Origin: an uncultured Algibacter sp.
GTDB taxonomy: Bacteria > Bacteroidota > Bacteroidia > Flavobacteriales > Flavobacteriaceae
Length of the DNA: 64,000 nt
NCBI RefSeq assembly: GCF_947487575.1
Contig: NZ_CANKXG010000015.1
Span: 1 to 64,000 of the forward strand
Reading direction: 5' to 3'
The notes under the pieces were generated by a model, which saw only the letters and a program-made list of their open reading frames with translations, had not been told where the DNA came from and searched no databases. This document shows, in pieces, positions 44,025-52,583 of this stretch. Numbering within the stretch: position 1 is the first letter of the stretch; each line of letters begins with the position of its first letter. The position numbers and the translations under genes were made by a program.

Positions 44025-45074
44025 ATGAATTTTTTAAAAGTTAGTATTTCAATTTTATTTATAAGTGTGTTTATGAACTTAAACGCCCAAGACAAAAAGT
44101 TTAAAATACACACCCTTGCTTTTTATAACCTCGAAAATTTATTTGACACTATAAACGACCCTACAAAGCTAGATGAATATAGTCCTATGATGGAATTAAA
44201 AATAAATCGAAGCTATGCTTACAAGCAAAAAATAACTAATATGGCTAAGGTTATTTCTGAAATTGGCAAAGACGTAACTAACAATGTACCAGCTATTTTA
44301 GGAGTTTCTGAAGTTGAAAACGAAGTTGTTCTGGAAGACCTGGTTAACGACTCATTATTATTTAAAAAAAATTATGGTATTGTACATTACGATTCTCCTG
44401 ATGCACGAGGTATTGATGTAGCACTCCTGTATCAAAAAAAATTATTTACTCCTATAAGTTCAAGTACGCACGAATTAAAAATTTATGATGATCAAGATGG
44501 AAAACGAATAACAACACGAGACCAATTACTCGTAAGTGGTAAACTTGAAGACGATTTAATTCATATTATAGTGAATCATTGGCCATCAAGACGTGGTGGG
44601 GAAGTAAGGAGCAGACCTAAACGTATAGCTGCTGCAAAACTAAACAAGCGCATTGTGGATTCAATTCAAACCGTTGACCCTTATGCAAAAATTTTTATCA
44701 TGGGAGATTTAAATGACGACCCAACAAACACAAGTGTGAAGACTGTTTTAAAAGCCAAAAGAAAGCGCAAAAAAGTTGGTTTTAAAGGTTTATATAATCC
44801 TTTTGAAAAATTTTATAGGGATGGTTTAGGCACTACGGCTTATAGAGACAATTGGAGTTTATTTGATCAAATTATCATTTCTAAACCCTTACTAGAAAAA
44901 AATTATGCCTCTTTTAGATACTACAAAGCAGGTATCTTTAACAAAAACTATTTAATTACTACCAAAGGTAAATACAAAGGCTATCCCTATAGAAGTTGGG
45001 GCTACGATGGCTTTATTAATGGTTTTAGCGACCACTTTCCTGTTTATATGTATTTAATTAAAGAAGTTAATTAA
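44025..45074 (+). CDS. exported endonuclease/exonuclease/phosphatase-family protein
   Basis: 349 residues from MNFLKVSISILFISVFMNL, with a signal peptide ending at about 22 (NAQ). A GTG eight codons earlier is less likely because it lengthens the charged leader. DNase I-like active-site blocks are complete: FYNLENLFDT, VSEVENEVV, DARGIDVALLYQ, VNHWPSRRGGE, MGDLNDDP and SDHFPVYM. Compared with the paralogue at 38215 the additions are the signal and some basic loops. It should cut nucleic acids or phosphoesters in the periplasm or outside. Transcribed divergently from the receptor gene; its stop overlaps the next minus-strand gene. Confidence 0.88.
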   Translation: MNFLKVSISILFISVFMNLNAQDKKFKIHTLAFYNLENLFDTINDPTKLDEYSPMMELKINRSYAYKQKITNMAKVISEIGKDVTNNVPAILGVSEVENEVVLEDLVNDSLLFKKNYGIVHYDSPDARGIDVALLYQKKLFTPISSSTHELKIYDDQDGKRITTRDQLLVSGKLEDDLIHIIVNHWPSRRGGEVRSRPKRIAAAKLNKRIVDSIQTVDPYAKIFIMGDLNDDPTNTSVKTVLKAKRKRKKVGFKGLYNPFEKFYRDGLGTTAYRDNWSLFDQIIISKPLLEKNYASFRYYKAGIFNKNYLITTKGKYKGYPYRSWGYDGFINGFSDHFPVYMYLIKEVN

Positions 45075-45508
45075 CCTAACCAAGTACTCCAAGGAATTCT
45101 AGACAAGAACAATACGAGCGCAATAGTGTAGAAAATAGCTATGGTTTTTAATTTGGCGTTAGAGGTTAGTTTCTTTTTATGCTTAGAATAGCCAATAGTA
45201 ATTAATGCCACTGCGATGATATTAACAAGTGGGTGTTCAACTAGATATAATCGTGCTATGGAATTACTCATTACTTGACCACCTAATTCGCTCCATAACT
45301 CTAAACGTGGCGAAACAAAATACAACACTAAGCCAATTAATAATTGAATGTGGGATACTATAAGTGTAAATAATGATTTTCTGAAATCATTAGCTGCATA
45401 CTCTTTATCGCCAACTGTTTTTATAATCGCATTAACTGTTGCAATTATTAAAACTAATAGCACTAAATATGCCCAATATGAATGTAATACTTGTATAGCC
45501 TCGTACAT
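45071..45508 (-). CDS. four-helix membrane protein, cytochrome-b-like in appearance
   Basis: 145 residues with four hydrophobic helices and histidines placed at LHSYWAYL, IVSHIQLLIG and VEHPLVNI, one near each of three helix ends. Such proteins are often labelled cytochrome b-like, since the histidines could hold a haem, but no other support is visible. The final RIPWSTWL is conserved in what I remember of the family. It is likely monocistronic. Function unknown. Confidence 0.65.
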   Translation of the reverse strand: MYEAIQVLHSYWAYLVLLVLIIATVNAIIKTVGDKEYAANDFRKSLFTLIVSHIQLLIGLVLYFVSPRLELWSELGGQVMSNSIARLYLVEHPLVNIIAVALITIGYSKHKKKLTSNAKLKTIAIFYTIALVLFLSRIPWSTWLG

Positions 45509-45558
45509 TGTTTTTAAATTTTATTTAACCAGTCAAAAATAACGATTTTAATTCATAA

Positions 45559-45585
45559 AAAACCGCTTCTTTATAGAAACGGTTT
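45559..45585 (-). terminator. hairpin terminator of the endonuclease I gene
   Basis: On the minus strand AAACCGTTTCT, ATAA loop, AGAAGCGGTTTTTT, about 12 bases behind the stop. Confidence 0.8.
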
Positions 45586-45596
45586 CAATTGTTTTA

Positions 45597-46946
45597 TTAT
45601 TCCCATTTGTTTTCTGCATTATTACCGCCCCAAGTTAATGTGGCCAGATATGGGTTATCAATGAATGGATTTCTATTGCCTTGAGCGGCGTAAATAACAT
45701 TGTTTCTTTGTTCTTCGAAAGCTGAAACAGGATCTTCAATATTCCATTTTAAAAATAAGTCTAGAGTTCCAACCTTAGAAAACGTTTCGCCATATCTTAT
45801 GTTTAAATACAATACCATTCTTGCAACATCGCCTTTCCATTCATCGCCAGGAAACCACGTTTCTCCCGACAGCTTATAGGTTCCACTTCCATCTGTAAAA
45901 GGATAATTACTTCTATCACTGTTAATTGTCTCATCACAAGCTCTTAAATGGTGTAAGTCTGTTACGGCGTCATCCGCAGAGAGTCTAGATTGTGGGTAAA
46001 CATGTTCTGTATTAAAAGTCTTCGGTGAATATGGATTTGATGGCGAATCATATTCTTCCCAATACCTACTTTCTCCAGAATACATTAATGTTACATTGTC
46101 TGAATTTGTTAAATCAGCATCTGCATTATATAAATATTGATGTCTTTCACCATATGATAAAATGGTTGTATGGTTTATTTCTGTAAGACTTTCTAGTTCA
46201 TCAAACATTAAATCTGAATCTTCAGAAAAAATCACACCATTATAATAATCTACTAATTCCGCTGGGATGTTAAAGCTTAGAGGCGCAATGATAGTTATAG
46301 TAACCGTAGCCGTGGAGCATGAATTATCGGGACTATCATCATCACAAATAGTATAAGCAAAAGAATCTTGCCCCAAAAACCCATTTTGAGGTGTATATGA
46401 CACTGTTTTGTCATTGTTTAAAACAACCGTTCCTTGAGTGCCTGTATTGTCTATTGAGGTTAAAACAGAATCATCAATGGTGTTATCATTTTCTAAAAGC
46501 GAAGTAATAGTTTTCGTGGTATTTTCTAAAACATTTAAATCATCATTTTCAGCTATCGGATTCCCTTCATCTGTAACAGATACAGTAACTGTTGCAGTAG
46601 AGCAATTTGCCGGACTATCATCATCACATAACGTATATGTAAATGTATCATCCCCAACAAACCCTTGCTTAGGCGTGTATAAATAGTATGTTCTTTCGTC
46701 TGAAACTGTACCGCCATTAGCTGTAGAAGTATCAAATGCATTTATTCTAGCATTATCAACAACAGTATCATTATTCAATAAAGTACTCAATGTAAGTTCT
46801 TCATCTTCAAGAGTAGTTGCCGTATCGTTTACGGCAATTGGCTTACCATCTTCCGTAGGTTCTTGTTTTGGTGGAGGAGAATCATCACCTCCAGAACTAC
46901 AACAACATATAACTATAGCACTTAGTATTAAAATAAGTTTTTTCAT
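45597..46946 (-). CDS. endonuclease I-family secreted nuclease with two Ig/cadherin-like modules
   Basis: 449 residues from MKKLILILSAIVI; an ATG two codons earlier is possible. The lipoprotein signal ends in VICCC. Two tandem repeats of about 90 residues follow (AVNDTATTLEDEELTLSTLL ... TFTYTLCDDDSPANCSTATV, then AENDDLNVLENTTKTITSLL), of the tandem-95/cadherin-like kind. The catalytic part from about 220 has the endonuclease I motif NTEHVYPQSRLSA with DLHHLRACDETINSDRSN, which cuts DNA (and RNA) without sequence preference. Anchored at the outer membrane, it would degrade nucleic acid outside the cell. Hairpins on both sides make it its own transcription unit. Confidence 0.9.
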   Translation of the reverse strand: MKKLILILSAIVICCCSSGGDDSPPPKQEPTEDGKPIAVNDTATTLEDEELTLSTLLNNDTVVDNARINAFDTSTANGGTVSDERTYYLYTPKQGFVGDDTFTYTLCDDDSPANCSTATVTVSVTDEGNPIAENDDLNVLENTTKTITSLLENDNTIDDSVLTSIDNTGTQGTVVLNNDKTVSYTPQNGFLGQDSFAYTICDDDSPDNSCSTATVTITIIAPLSFNIPAELVDYYNGVIFSEDSDLMFDELESLTEINHTTILSYGERHQYLYNADADLTNSDNVTLMYSGESRYWEEYDSPSNPYSPKTFNTEHVYPQSRLSADDAVTDLHHLRACDETINSDRSNYPFTDGSGTYKLSGETWFPGDEWKGDVARMVLYLNIRYGETFSKVGTLDLFLKWNIEDPVSAFEEQRNNVIYAAQGNRNPFIDNPYLATLTWGGNNAENKWE

Positions 46947-46975
46947 AACCATTATAAAGATATTGAATTTTGAGG

Positions 46976-47006
46976 AAAAAAAACCACCTCAGATTGAGGT
47001 GGTTTT
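46976..47006 (-). terminator. hairpin terminator of the receptor-lipoprotein unit
   Basis: AAAACCACCTCA and TGAGGTGGTTTT arms with a four-base loop, 22 bases behind the minus-strand stop at 47029 and followed by a T-run. Confidence 0.85.
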
Positions 47007-47028
47007 CCTATTTTCTTACATTAAGTGC

Positions 47029-48174
47029 TTATTGGTAAACCCAAACACCACCTTCTTTAACAACGCTTTTACTTTCACTACCAGTAGCACCAGTATAAAC
47101 TACAAAAGTTAAAACATATTTTTGCCCTTCTTCTGCACTAGGATTTCTGGCATCTAAAAGTACATTGAATGCTTCTAGTAACATATCATCATTCCAGAAA
47201 TTACTGCTACCTGATCTTCTATCAAAACTACCAAAGAAACCAACATTATCAGCGGGACCTTCATAAATAGTTATAAAAGCATCAGATATTAGAGCAACAT
47301 CATCCGCAGTAAAAGTGTATTTAATTGTGTTATCTGGAACCCAAGTTGAACCATCATGTCCAAACTGAACTGTTGAACTGATAACATCTTTATATTCAGC
47401 CCAGTTAGCACCATCAAAGATAAAATACTTCACATAGCTGTATGTTGTTCTATCATCAGTACGACCATCCATATCAATATCATCTTCATCAGTAACAAAT
47501 AACTTGTACATTGTTCCAACAATATCACCAGCTTCGTAACCACCGAACTTTAATTTATCTTCTAGTAGAATTGGTGTCTTTTCAGCAGCTTCATCTTCAC
47601 TAGAAAAGTTGGGAAAACCTTCACCCATAATTTGGTATTCTTCATCTGTGAAACCTAATATAAATTCCCAAGCGTCATTTATAAATAAGAAACCATTATT
47701 TAACTCATTTGTACTTCCGTTATAAAAATCATAAGTTAACGAAACTAATGCTCTATCTTCAGGAGATGGATATTTCCATTCTAAAAATTCGAATACTTCA
47801 GACTCACGATCAAAATTCCCAAAACTATGACCTAAGTCATCATAATCTTGACTAGAAACCGTATATCTAATTAAACTTTTTTCTTCTCTTTTAGGTGAAT
47901 ACAAATCAAACGTTACATTGGCTGACGACCCTAAACCCCACACAGGATATTTATCTGCTAATAATCCAGGGATTAAATCTTTTGCCTCATCCTCTGAGTT
48001 AAAGTTCCCGAAAGATTTTTCTAGTTCATCGTAATCTTCATCAGTAAGGATATATTGTACATCTCCTACAATAATGGTTTCTTCAGCATCTATATCATTG
48101 TAAATATCTTCTAAAGGATTACAACCTGAAACGGTAAATCCAATAATCATTAAGTAAAAAATTATTTTTTTCAT
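47029..48174 (-). CDS. lipoprotein with three to four internal repeats, partner of a TonB receptor
   Basis: 381 residues from MKKIIFYLMIIGFTVSGC (an ATG two codons earlier is also possible), lipid-modified at C18. The mature protein repeats a module of 55-70 residues: YILTDEDYDELEKSFGNFNS, YTVSSQDYDDLGHSFGNFDR, LGFTDEEYQIMGEGFPNFSS and a diverged YTFTADDVALISDAF. Each unit goes on to a strand like VTFDLYS, LTYDFYN or TMYKLFV. I do not recognise the repeat. The gene follows the receptor gene by about 12 bases, so it is probably the surface lipoprotein of that receptor. It is highly acidic. Confidence 0.75.
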   Translation of the reverse strand: MKKIIFYLMIIGFTVSGCNPLEDIYNDIDAEETIIVGDVQYILTDEDYDELEKSFGNFNSEDEAKDLIPGLLADKYPVWGLGSSANVTFDLYSPKREEKSLIRYTVSSQDYDDLGHSFGNFDRESEVFEFLEWKYPSPEDRALVSLTYDFYNGSTNELNNGFLFINDAWEFILGFTDEEYQIMGEGFPNFSSEDEAAEKTPILLEDKLKFGGYEAGDIVGTMYKLFVTDEDDIDMDGRTDDRTTYSYVKYFIFDGANWAEYKDVISSTVQFGHDGSTWVPDNTIKYTFTADDVALISDAFITIYEGPADNVGFFGSFDRRSGSSNFWNDDMLLEAFNVLLDARNPSAEEGQKYVLTFVVYTGATGSESKSVVKEGGVWVYQ

Positions 48175-48186
48175 TTTCATAGTTTT

Positions 48187-50805
48187 TTAAAAATTAAGTT
48201 TTGCTCCAACACTAAAGGTTCTTCCAAAACCGTAATACACTAGTGCAGTATCGGTTCTCGATCCTGATCCATCTTGAGCATCAGAAATATACTCAGTATC
48301 AAATACATTATTAACACGACCCGTTAAAGTGGTATCGAAAGGACCAAATTTAAAATCGTGTTTTAAAACAACATCAAATAATCCAAAATCTGGCATTTTC
48401 CATGGTTGCGTAGGATTAGTGGCTAATTCAGCGGCTATTTCAGCAGCAGCAGCAGTAGGGTCTGGGTTATCAGAAGTAACTCCTCTATCACTTGGATCAA
48501 AATCAGCATAGTTATCAGCAAAAAAGTTGTAGTCTATCACCAATTTGGTACCTTCTGAAAATTGATAATTTAATCCTAAAGCCATTGTTGTTTGGGCTGC
48601 ATCACCAACTTTTAACCCAGCAATATGCAAATTGAAAGGTGAATCGTCAATCTCATTTTGTTCTTCATCAAAAATTCTAACGTTAGCTACATTATTATCC
48701 CATGTCCAATCTCCAAGTGATACCTGACCTGTAATATTTAATTTATCTGTCGCTCTAAATTTAAAGTCTACTTCAATACCTTGATGCAATGCATTAACAC
48801 CAAGAATATTTGCTGTAGCTCTTGTTCCATCTGGTTGTTGGAAAGTAGCGGTTTCCGTTCTATCGTTCCAAGTGGTTCTGTATAAATTCACATTGGCAGA
48901 TAATTTTTCACTTCTGAATCCATAACCTAACTCAAAACTTGTGATTTTCTCGTTATCAGCATCAGCATTAATATTATCATTTGAAAAATTCAAAAATACT
49001 GCATCAAAATTTGCCGCTCTTTCAAAGTAACCTATATTGGCAAATACATTATGATTTCCATCTATTCTGAAATTCCCACCACCTTTAACGCTATAACCGA
49101 AAAAATTATAAGTGTCTGTTTCTTGTAAAGGATCTGAATCTAAATAATTAAAATAATCAATTCTTTGATATGATGTGTTAGATGCAGCTAAAGCCAAGTA
49201 AGTATTGAAATTTTCATTTACATCATACTCTAATTGACTAAAAAGACCAAACCAACCCACTTTTCCATCATTATTATAGTTGATAACATCTCCAACTCTT
49301 GCTGCATTACTTGGATTATTTTCATCACTATCATCTAAAAAGTATTGACCGCCTAATAAGTCAGTAACTTCCTGAAAGTGAATACCTGTGTAGGATCTTA
49401 AATCAACCCCTCCTAACAGCACCAAATCATCGCTTAAATTTGTTTTTAAAGTAGATAAAACTCCAAACCAATTGTGATCATTACGAGACGCTCTTAAAAT
49501 AGTTTCAGAACCATTTGCACCAAGTGCTTCATTTTCATCAGAGATTCTATCAAAATCTAATGGTCCATATAAACCACTCCTATAATCACTTGTTCCATCA
49601 GGATTAATAACAAATTTACTAGTATCACCTCTAGTTCCACCGCCACCGCCAGTACCGAAAGACACATAAGCAGATGTATTAATTGAGGTATTATCGTTTA
49701 AATTCCAATAGTGGTTTAAAGCAATTTGTGGTTTGTGATAGAAATTATCCTCTTGAAATGTTACTTGTCCATTTTTGTAACCCCAATCGGCATTAAATTT
49801 TCTACCTCTATCGCTATTTCTAAAGGTTTCAATTAATTGCCTGTTTTGTCTTTGACCATGTTGTTGTTTCGCACCAAAAGCAGTAAATGATAACTTGTGT
49901 GCATCGTTTATTTTTTTAGAAATATTTATAAAATAATTAAACCCTGTAAACTCAGTACCATCAACATAACCATCACCCTCAGTTTTTGCTGCAGAAACTG
50001 TAGCTGCAAAGCCGTTATCCATTAATCCAGTTGAATACGTTAATCCGTATTTAAAGTAACCATCATTTGCAATAGATGTAATGAAATTTCCTCCAGCTTC
50101 CATGTCTGTTGTTTTTGTTACTACATTAATTGTACCTCCGATAGATGGCACAGCAATTTTTGAAGCCCCTAAACCTCTTTGTACTTGCATTTGGCTAGTT
50201 ACATCTCCAAGTCCTGCCCAGTTAGACCAGAATACACGACCATTTTCCATGTCATTTACTGGAATACCATTAATCATTACGGCAACATTTTCAGAACTAA
50301 AACCTCTAATATTTACACGAGCATCACCATAACCTCCCCCTTGTTTGGTTGCATAGATACCTGGAGTAGATTTCAAAATTTCTGGGAATTCTTGTGTTCC
50401 TAGTTTAAGCTCGATGTCTGCAGCTCTAACAGTAGAAACAGCCACTGGTGTTTTTCTATCAACCGCAACAGAAGCAATAATTTGAATTTCTTCCAAACCT
50501 ACTTGACTAGACGTTAATGATACGCTCCCAAGGCTCATATTACCAGAAAAGGCAACAGTTTTAGAATTATATCCAATATATGATATTACAACATCTCCAG
50601 TAGAAGATTTAGTAGTGATGGAAAAATTACCATCAAAATCTGTTGTAACACCATTAGAAGTACCTTTCTCAATTACATTTGCTCCAGGAAGCGGAATGTT
50701 ACTTCCAGCTTCAACAATAGTACCTGAGATTGTACTTTGTGCCATAACAACTGCTGAAAACAGCAATGCTACCGCAAACATTAAAAAATGTATAGTTTTT
50801 TTCAT
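48187..50805 (-). CDS. TonB-dependent outer-membrane receptor (partner of the repeat lipoprotein)
   Basis: 872 residues. The signal ends near 22 (VVMAQ), then a carboxypeptidase-like beta domain (SGTIVEAGSNIPLPGANVIE), a plug (ILKSTPGIYATKQGGGYGDA, RVNIRGFSSENVAVMINGIP) and a long barrel that ends GRTFSVGAKLNF. The plug block SNWAGLGDVTSQMQVQRGLG is a variant also seen in the receptor at 41089. It heads a two-gene unit with the repeat lipoprotein and ends at a terminator before endonuclease I. Substrate unknown; the nearby nuclease suggests nucleic-acid products. Confidence 0.9.
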   Translation of the reverse strand: MKKTIHFLMFAVALLFSAVVMAQSTISGTIVEAGSNIPLPGANVIEKGTSNGVTTDFDGNFSITTKSSTGDVVISYIGYNSKTVAFSGNMSLGSVSLTSSQVGLEEIQIIASVAVDRKTPVAVSTVRAADIELKLGTQEFPEILKSTPGIYATKQGGGYGDARVNIRGFSSENVAVMINGIPVNDMENGRVFWSNWAGLGDVTSQMQVQRGLGASKIAVPSIGGTINVVTKTTDMEAGGNFITSIANDGYFKYGLTYSTGLMDNGFAATVSAAKTEGDGYVDGTEFTGFNYFINISKKINDAHKLSFTAFGAKQQHGQRQNRQLIETFRNSDRGRKFNADWGYKNGQVTFQEDNFYHKPQIALNHYWNLNDNTSINTSAYVSFGTGGGGGTRGDTSKFVINPDGTSDYRSGLYGPLDFDRISDENEALGANGSETILRASRNDHNWFGVLSTLKTNLSDDLVLLGGVDLRSYTGIHFQEVTDLLGGQYFLDDSDENNPSNAARVGDVINYNNDGKVGWFGLFSQLEYDVNENFNTYLALAASNTSYQRIDYFNYLDSDPLQETDTYNFFGYSVKGGGNFRIDGNHNVFANIGYFERAANFDAVFLNFSNDNINADADNEKITSFELGYGFRSEKLSANVNLYRTTWNDRTETATFQQPDGTRATANILGVNALHQGIEVDFKFRATDKLNITGQVSLGDWTWDNNVANVRIFDEEQNEIDDSPFNLHIAGLKVGDAAQTTMALGLNYQFSEGTKLVIDYNFFADNYADFDPSDRGVTSDNPDPTAAAAEIAAELATNPTQPWKMPDFGLFDVVLKHDFKFGPFDTTLTGRVNNVFDTEYISDAQDGSGSRTDTALVYYGFGRTFSVGAKLNF

Positions 50806-50831
50806 AATTAATTATTTGAAATTAGTCGAAG

Positions 50832-50839
50832 CAAAAATA
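50832..50839 (-). promoter_or_regulatory. -7 box of the 872-residue receptor gene
   Basis: TATTTTTG on the minus strand, 26 bases before the ATG. A palindrome covers the -33 region instead of a clear TTTG. Confidence 0.45.
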
Positions 50840-50854
50840 CGCAATAATTAGATT

Positions 50855-50869
50855 TTTGCATTATGCAAA
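50855..50869. promoter_or_regulatory. candidate operator TTTGCAT-T-ATGCAAA
   Basis: Perfect seven-base arms around one base, centred about 23 bases upstream of the -7 box of the receptor gene. This is where a repressor or activator would contact the promoter. Confidence 0.45.
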
Positions 50870-50898
50870 TGTTAAGAGTTATGATCGTAATTATTAAC

Positions 50899-50935
50899 AA
50901 AAAAAGGCAAGTATTTAACATACTTGCCTTTTTTG
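50899..50935 (-). terminator. hairpin terminator of pgi
   Basis: AAAAAAGGCAAGTAT and ATACTTGCCTTTTTT with a TTAAC loop, about 20 bases behind the pgi stop. Confidence 0.9.
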
Positions 50936-50953
50936 TAAACATTTTGCAGGTAT

Positions 50954-52573
50954 TTACGACATTTTCTTATAATAATTCAATAAATTATGGGTTGAAGAAT
51001 CATGTTCGTTATTAGCACTACTATTAAATTCTTGTAAAATTTTGGACGCTAATTGTTTCCCTAATTCTACTCCAAACTGATCATAACTAAAGATATTCCA
51101 GATAATTCCTTGAACAAATATTTTATGCTCGTACATGGCTATTAATTTTCCTAAACTCTCAGGAGATAATTTGTTGATATAAATCGTATTTGTTGGTTTG
51201 TTTCCTTGAAAAACTTTAAAAGGAATAATAGCTTCTTCAGTACCTTTAGCAATAACCTCAGCTTTAGTTTTACCATTTAACAAAGCCTCTGTTTGTGCAA
51301 AAAAGTTTGAAGTTAATTTATCTTGATGGTCTTGATTACCGTGTAATGACTTAGCAAACCCAATAAAATCGGCAGGAATTAACTTCGTGCCTTGATGAAT
51401 TAACTGAAAAAAGGCATGCTGTGAATTTGTCCCAGGCTCTCCCCAAATAATGGTTCCTGTTTGGTAATCTATTGGATTTCCATTTCTGTCTACACTTTTT
51501 CCATTGCTCTCCATTATACCTTGTTGCAAATACGTTGCAAACTGATTTAGGTATTGCGAATATGGAATTATAGCTTCACTTTCTGCTCCAAAAAAATTGT
51601 TATACCAAACACTTATTAAAGCTAAAACAACTGGGATATTTTTATCAAAATCTTCATTTTTAAAATGCTCATCCATTTTGTGAGCACCTTTAAGCAAGTT
51701 ATCAAAATTTTTAAAGCCAACAGCTAAACTAATGGTTAAACCAACAGCACTCCACAATGAAAAACGGCCACCAACCCAATCCCACATCGGAAAAACATTG
51801 CTTTCATCTATACCAAACTCTTGTACGTTTTTAATGTTGGTGGAAACCGCAACAAAATGTTTAGCAATAGCATCTTCTGAAGCTGTTTTTAAAAACCATG
51901 TTTTTAAAGTATTCGCGTTTGATAATGTTTCTTGCGTAGTAAATGTTTTTGAAACTATTACAAATAATGTAGTTTCTGGGTTTAGTTTTTTAATAACTTC
52001 GTTTACATGATCGCCATCTACATTACTTACAAAATGGGTAGTTAAATGGTTTTTATAATACTGTAACGAATCTACAACCATTGCTGGACCAAGGTCTGAA
52101 CCTCCAATACCTATATTTACAACATCTGTAAATGCTTTTCCAGTATATCCTTTTCTATGGCCATTTACAACTTCGTTTGTAAAGCCTTCAATTTTTTCTT
52201 TTACTTGATACACTTCCGGAATAACATTCGTTCCATCAACATTAAACTCTGCTGTTTTTGGCGCTCTTAAAGCGGTGTGTAAAACAGCTCTTCCTTCAGT
52301 TTTGTTAATTATTTCTCCTGAAAACTGACTTTTAATAGCATCTTTCAGTTTCACATCTTCTGCTAGTTCTAAAAGGTATTTAAAAGTTTCAGTTGTTATT
52401 CTATTTTTTGAAAAGTCAACATAAAAATCATCCCATTTAATGGTAAACTCATGTGCTCTATTTTTATCTTCAGAAAACAAATTTTTCATTTGAACATCTT
52501 TAATTCCTTCAAAATGTTCTTTTAATTTTTCCCATGAATGAGTTTTTGTCGGGTTTATGCTTGGTAATGCCAT
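50954..52573 (-). CDS. pgi: glucose-6-phosphate isomerase
   Basis: A 539-residue enzyme that interconverts glucose 6-phosphate and fructose 6-phosphate in the cytoplasm. Signature blocks [29 protein letters not shown], the active-site [19 protein letters not shown] and the end motif [13 protein letters not shown] are present. Length is normal for the bacterial enzyme of the long type. It lies 10 bases behind the M23 peptidase gene, so the three minus-strand genes from 54793 to 50954 may form one unit. Confidence 0.97.
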   Translation of the reverse strand: MALPSINPTKTHSWEKLKEHFEGIKDVQMKNLFSEDKNRAHEFTIKWDDFYVDFSKNRITTETFKYLLELAEDVKLKDAIKSQFSGEIINKTEGRAVLHTALRAPKTAEFNVDGTNVIPEVYQVKEKIEGFTNEVVNGHRKGYTGKAFTDVVNIGIGGSDLGPAMVVDSLQYYKNHLTTHFVSNVDGDHVNEVIKKLNPETTLFVIVSKTFTTQETLSNANTLKTWFLKTASEDAIAKHFVAVSTNIKNVQEFGIDESNVFPMWDWVGGRFSLWSAVGLTISLAVGFKNFDNLLKGAHKMDEHFKNEDFDKNIPVVLALISVWYNNFFGAESEAIIPYSQYLNQFATYLQQGIMESNGKSVDRNGNPIDYQTGTIIWGEPGTNSQHAFFQLIHQGTKLIPADFIGFAKSLHGNQDHQDKLTSNFFAQTEALLNGKTKAEVIAKGTEEAIIPFKVFQGNKPTNTIYINKLSPESLGKLIAMYEHKIFVQGIIWNIFSYDQFGVELGKQLASKILQEFNSSANNEHDSSTHNLLNYYKKMS

Positions 52574-52583
52574 GAGTATTTGA

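Noticed and set aside
38215-45074. The two EEP proteins as extra exonuclease III enzymes
   Set aside because: They lack the Xth signature SYNVNGIRAA and CLQEIKA and carry FYN-x-ENLFD and VNHW-SRR motifs of another subfamily; true xth is at 4278-5042.
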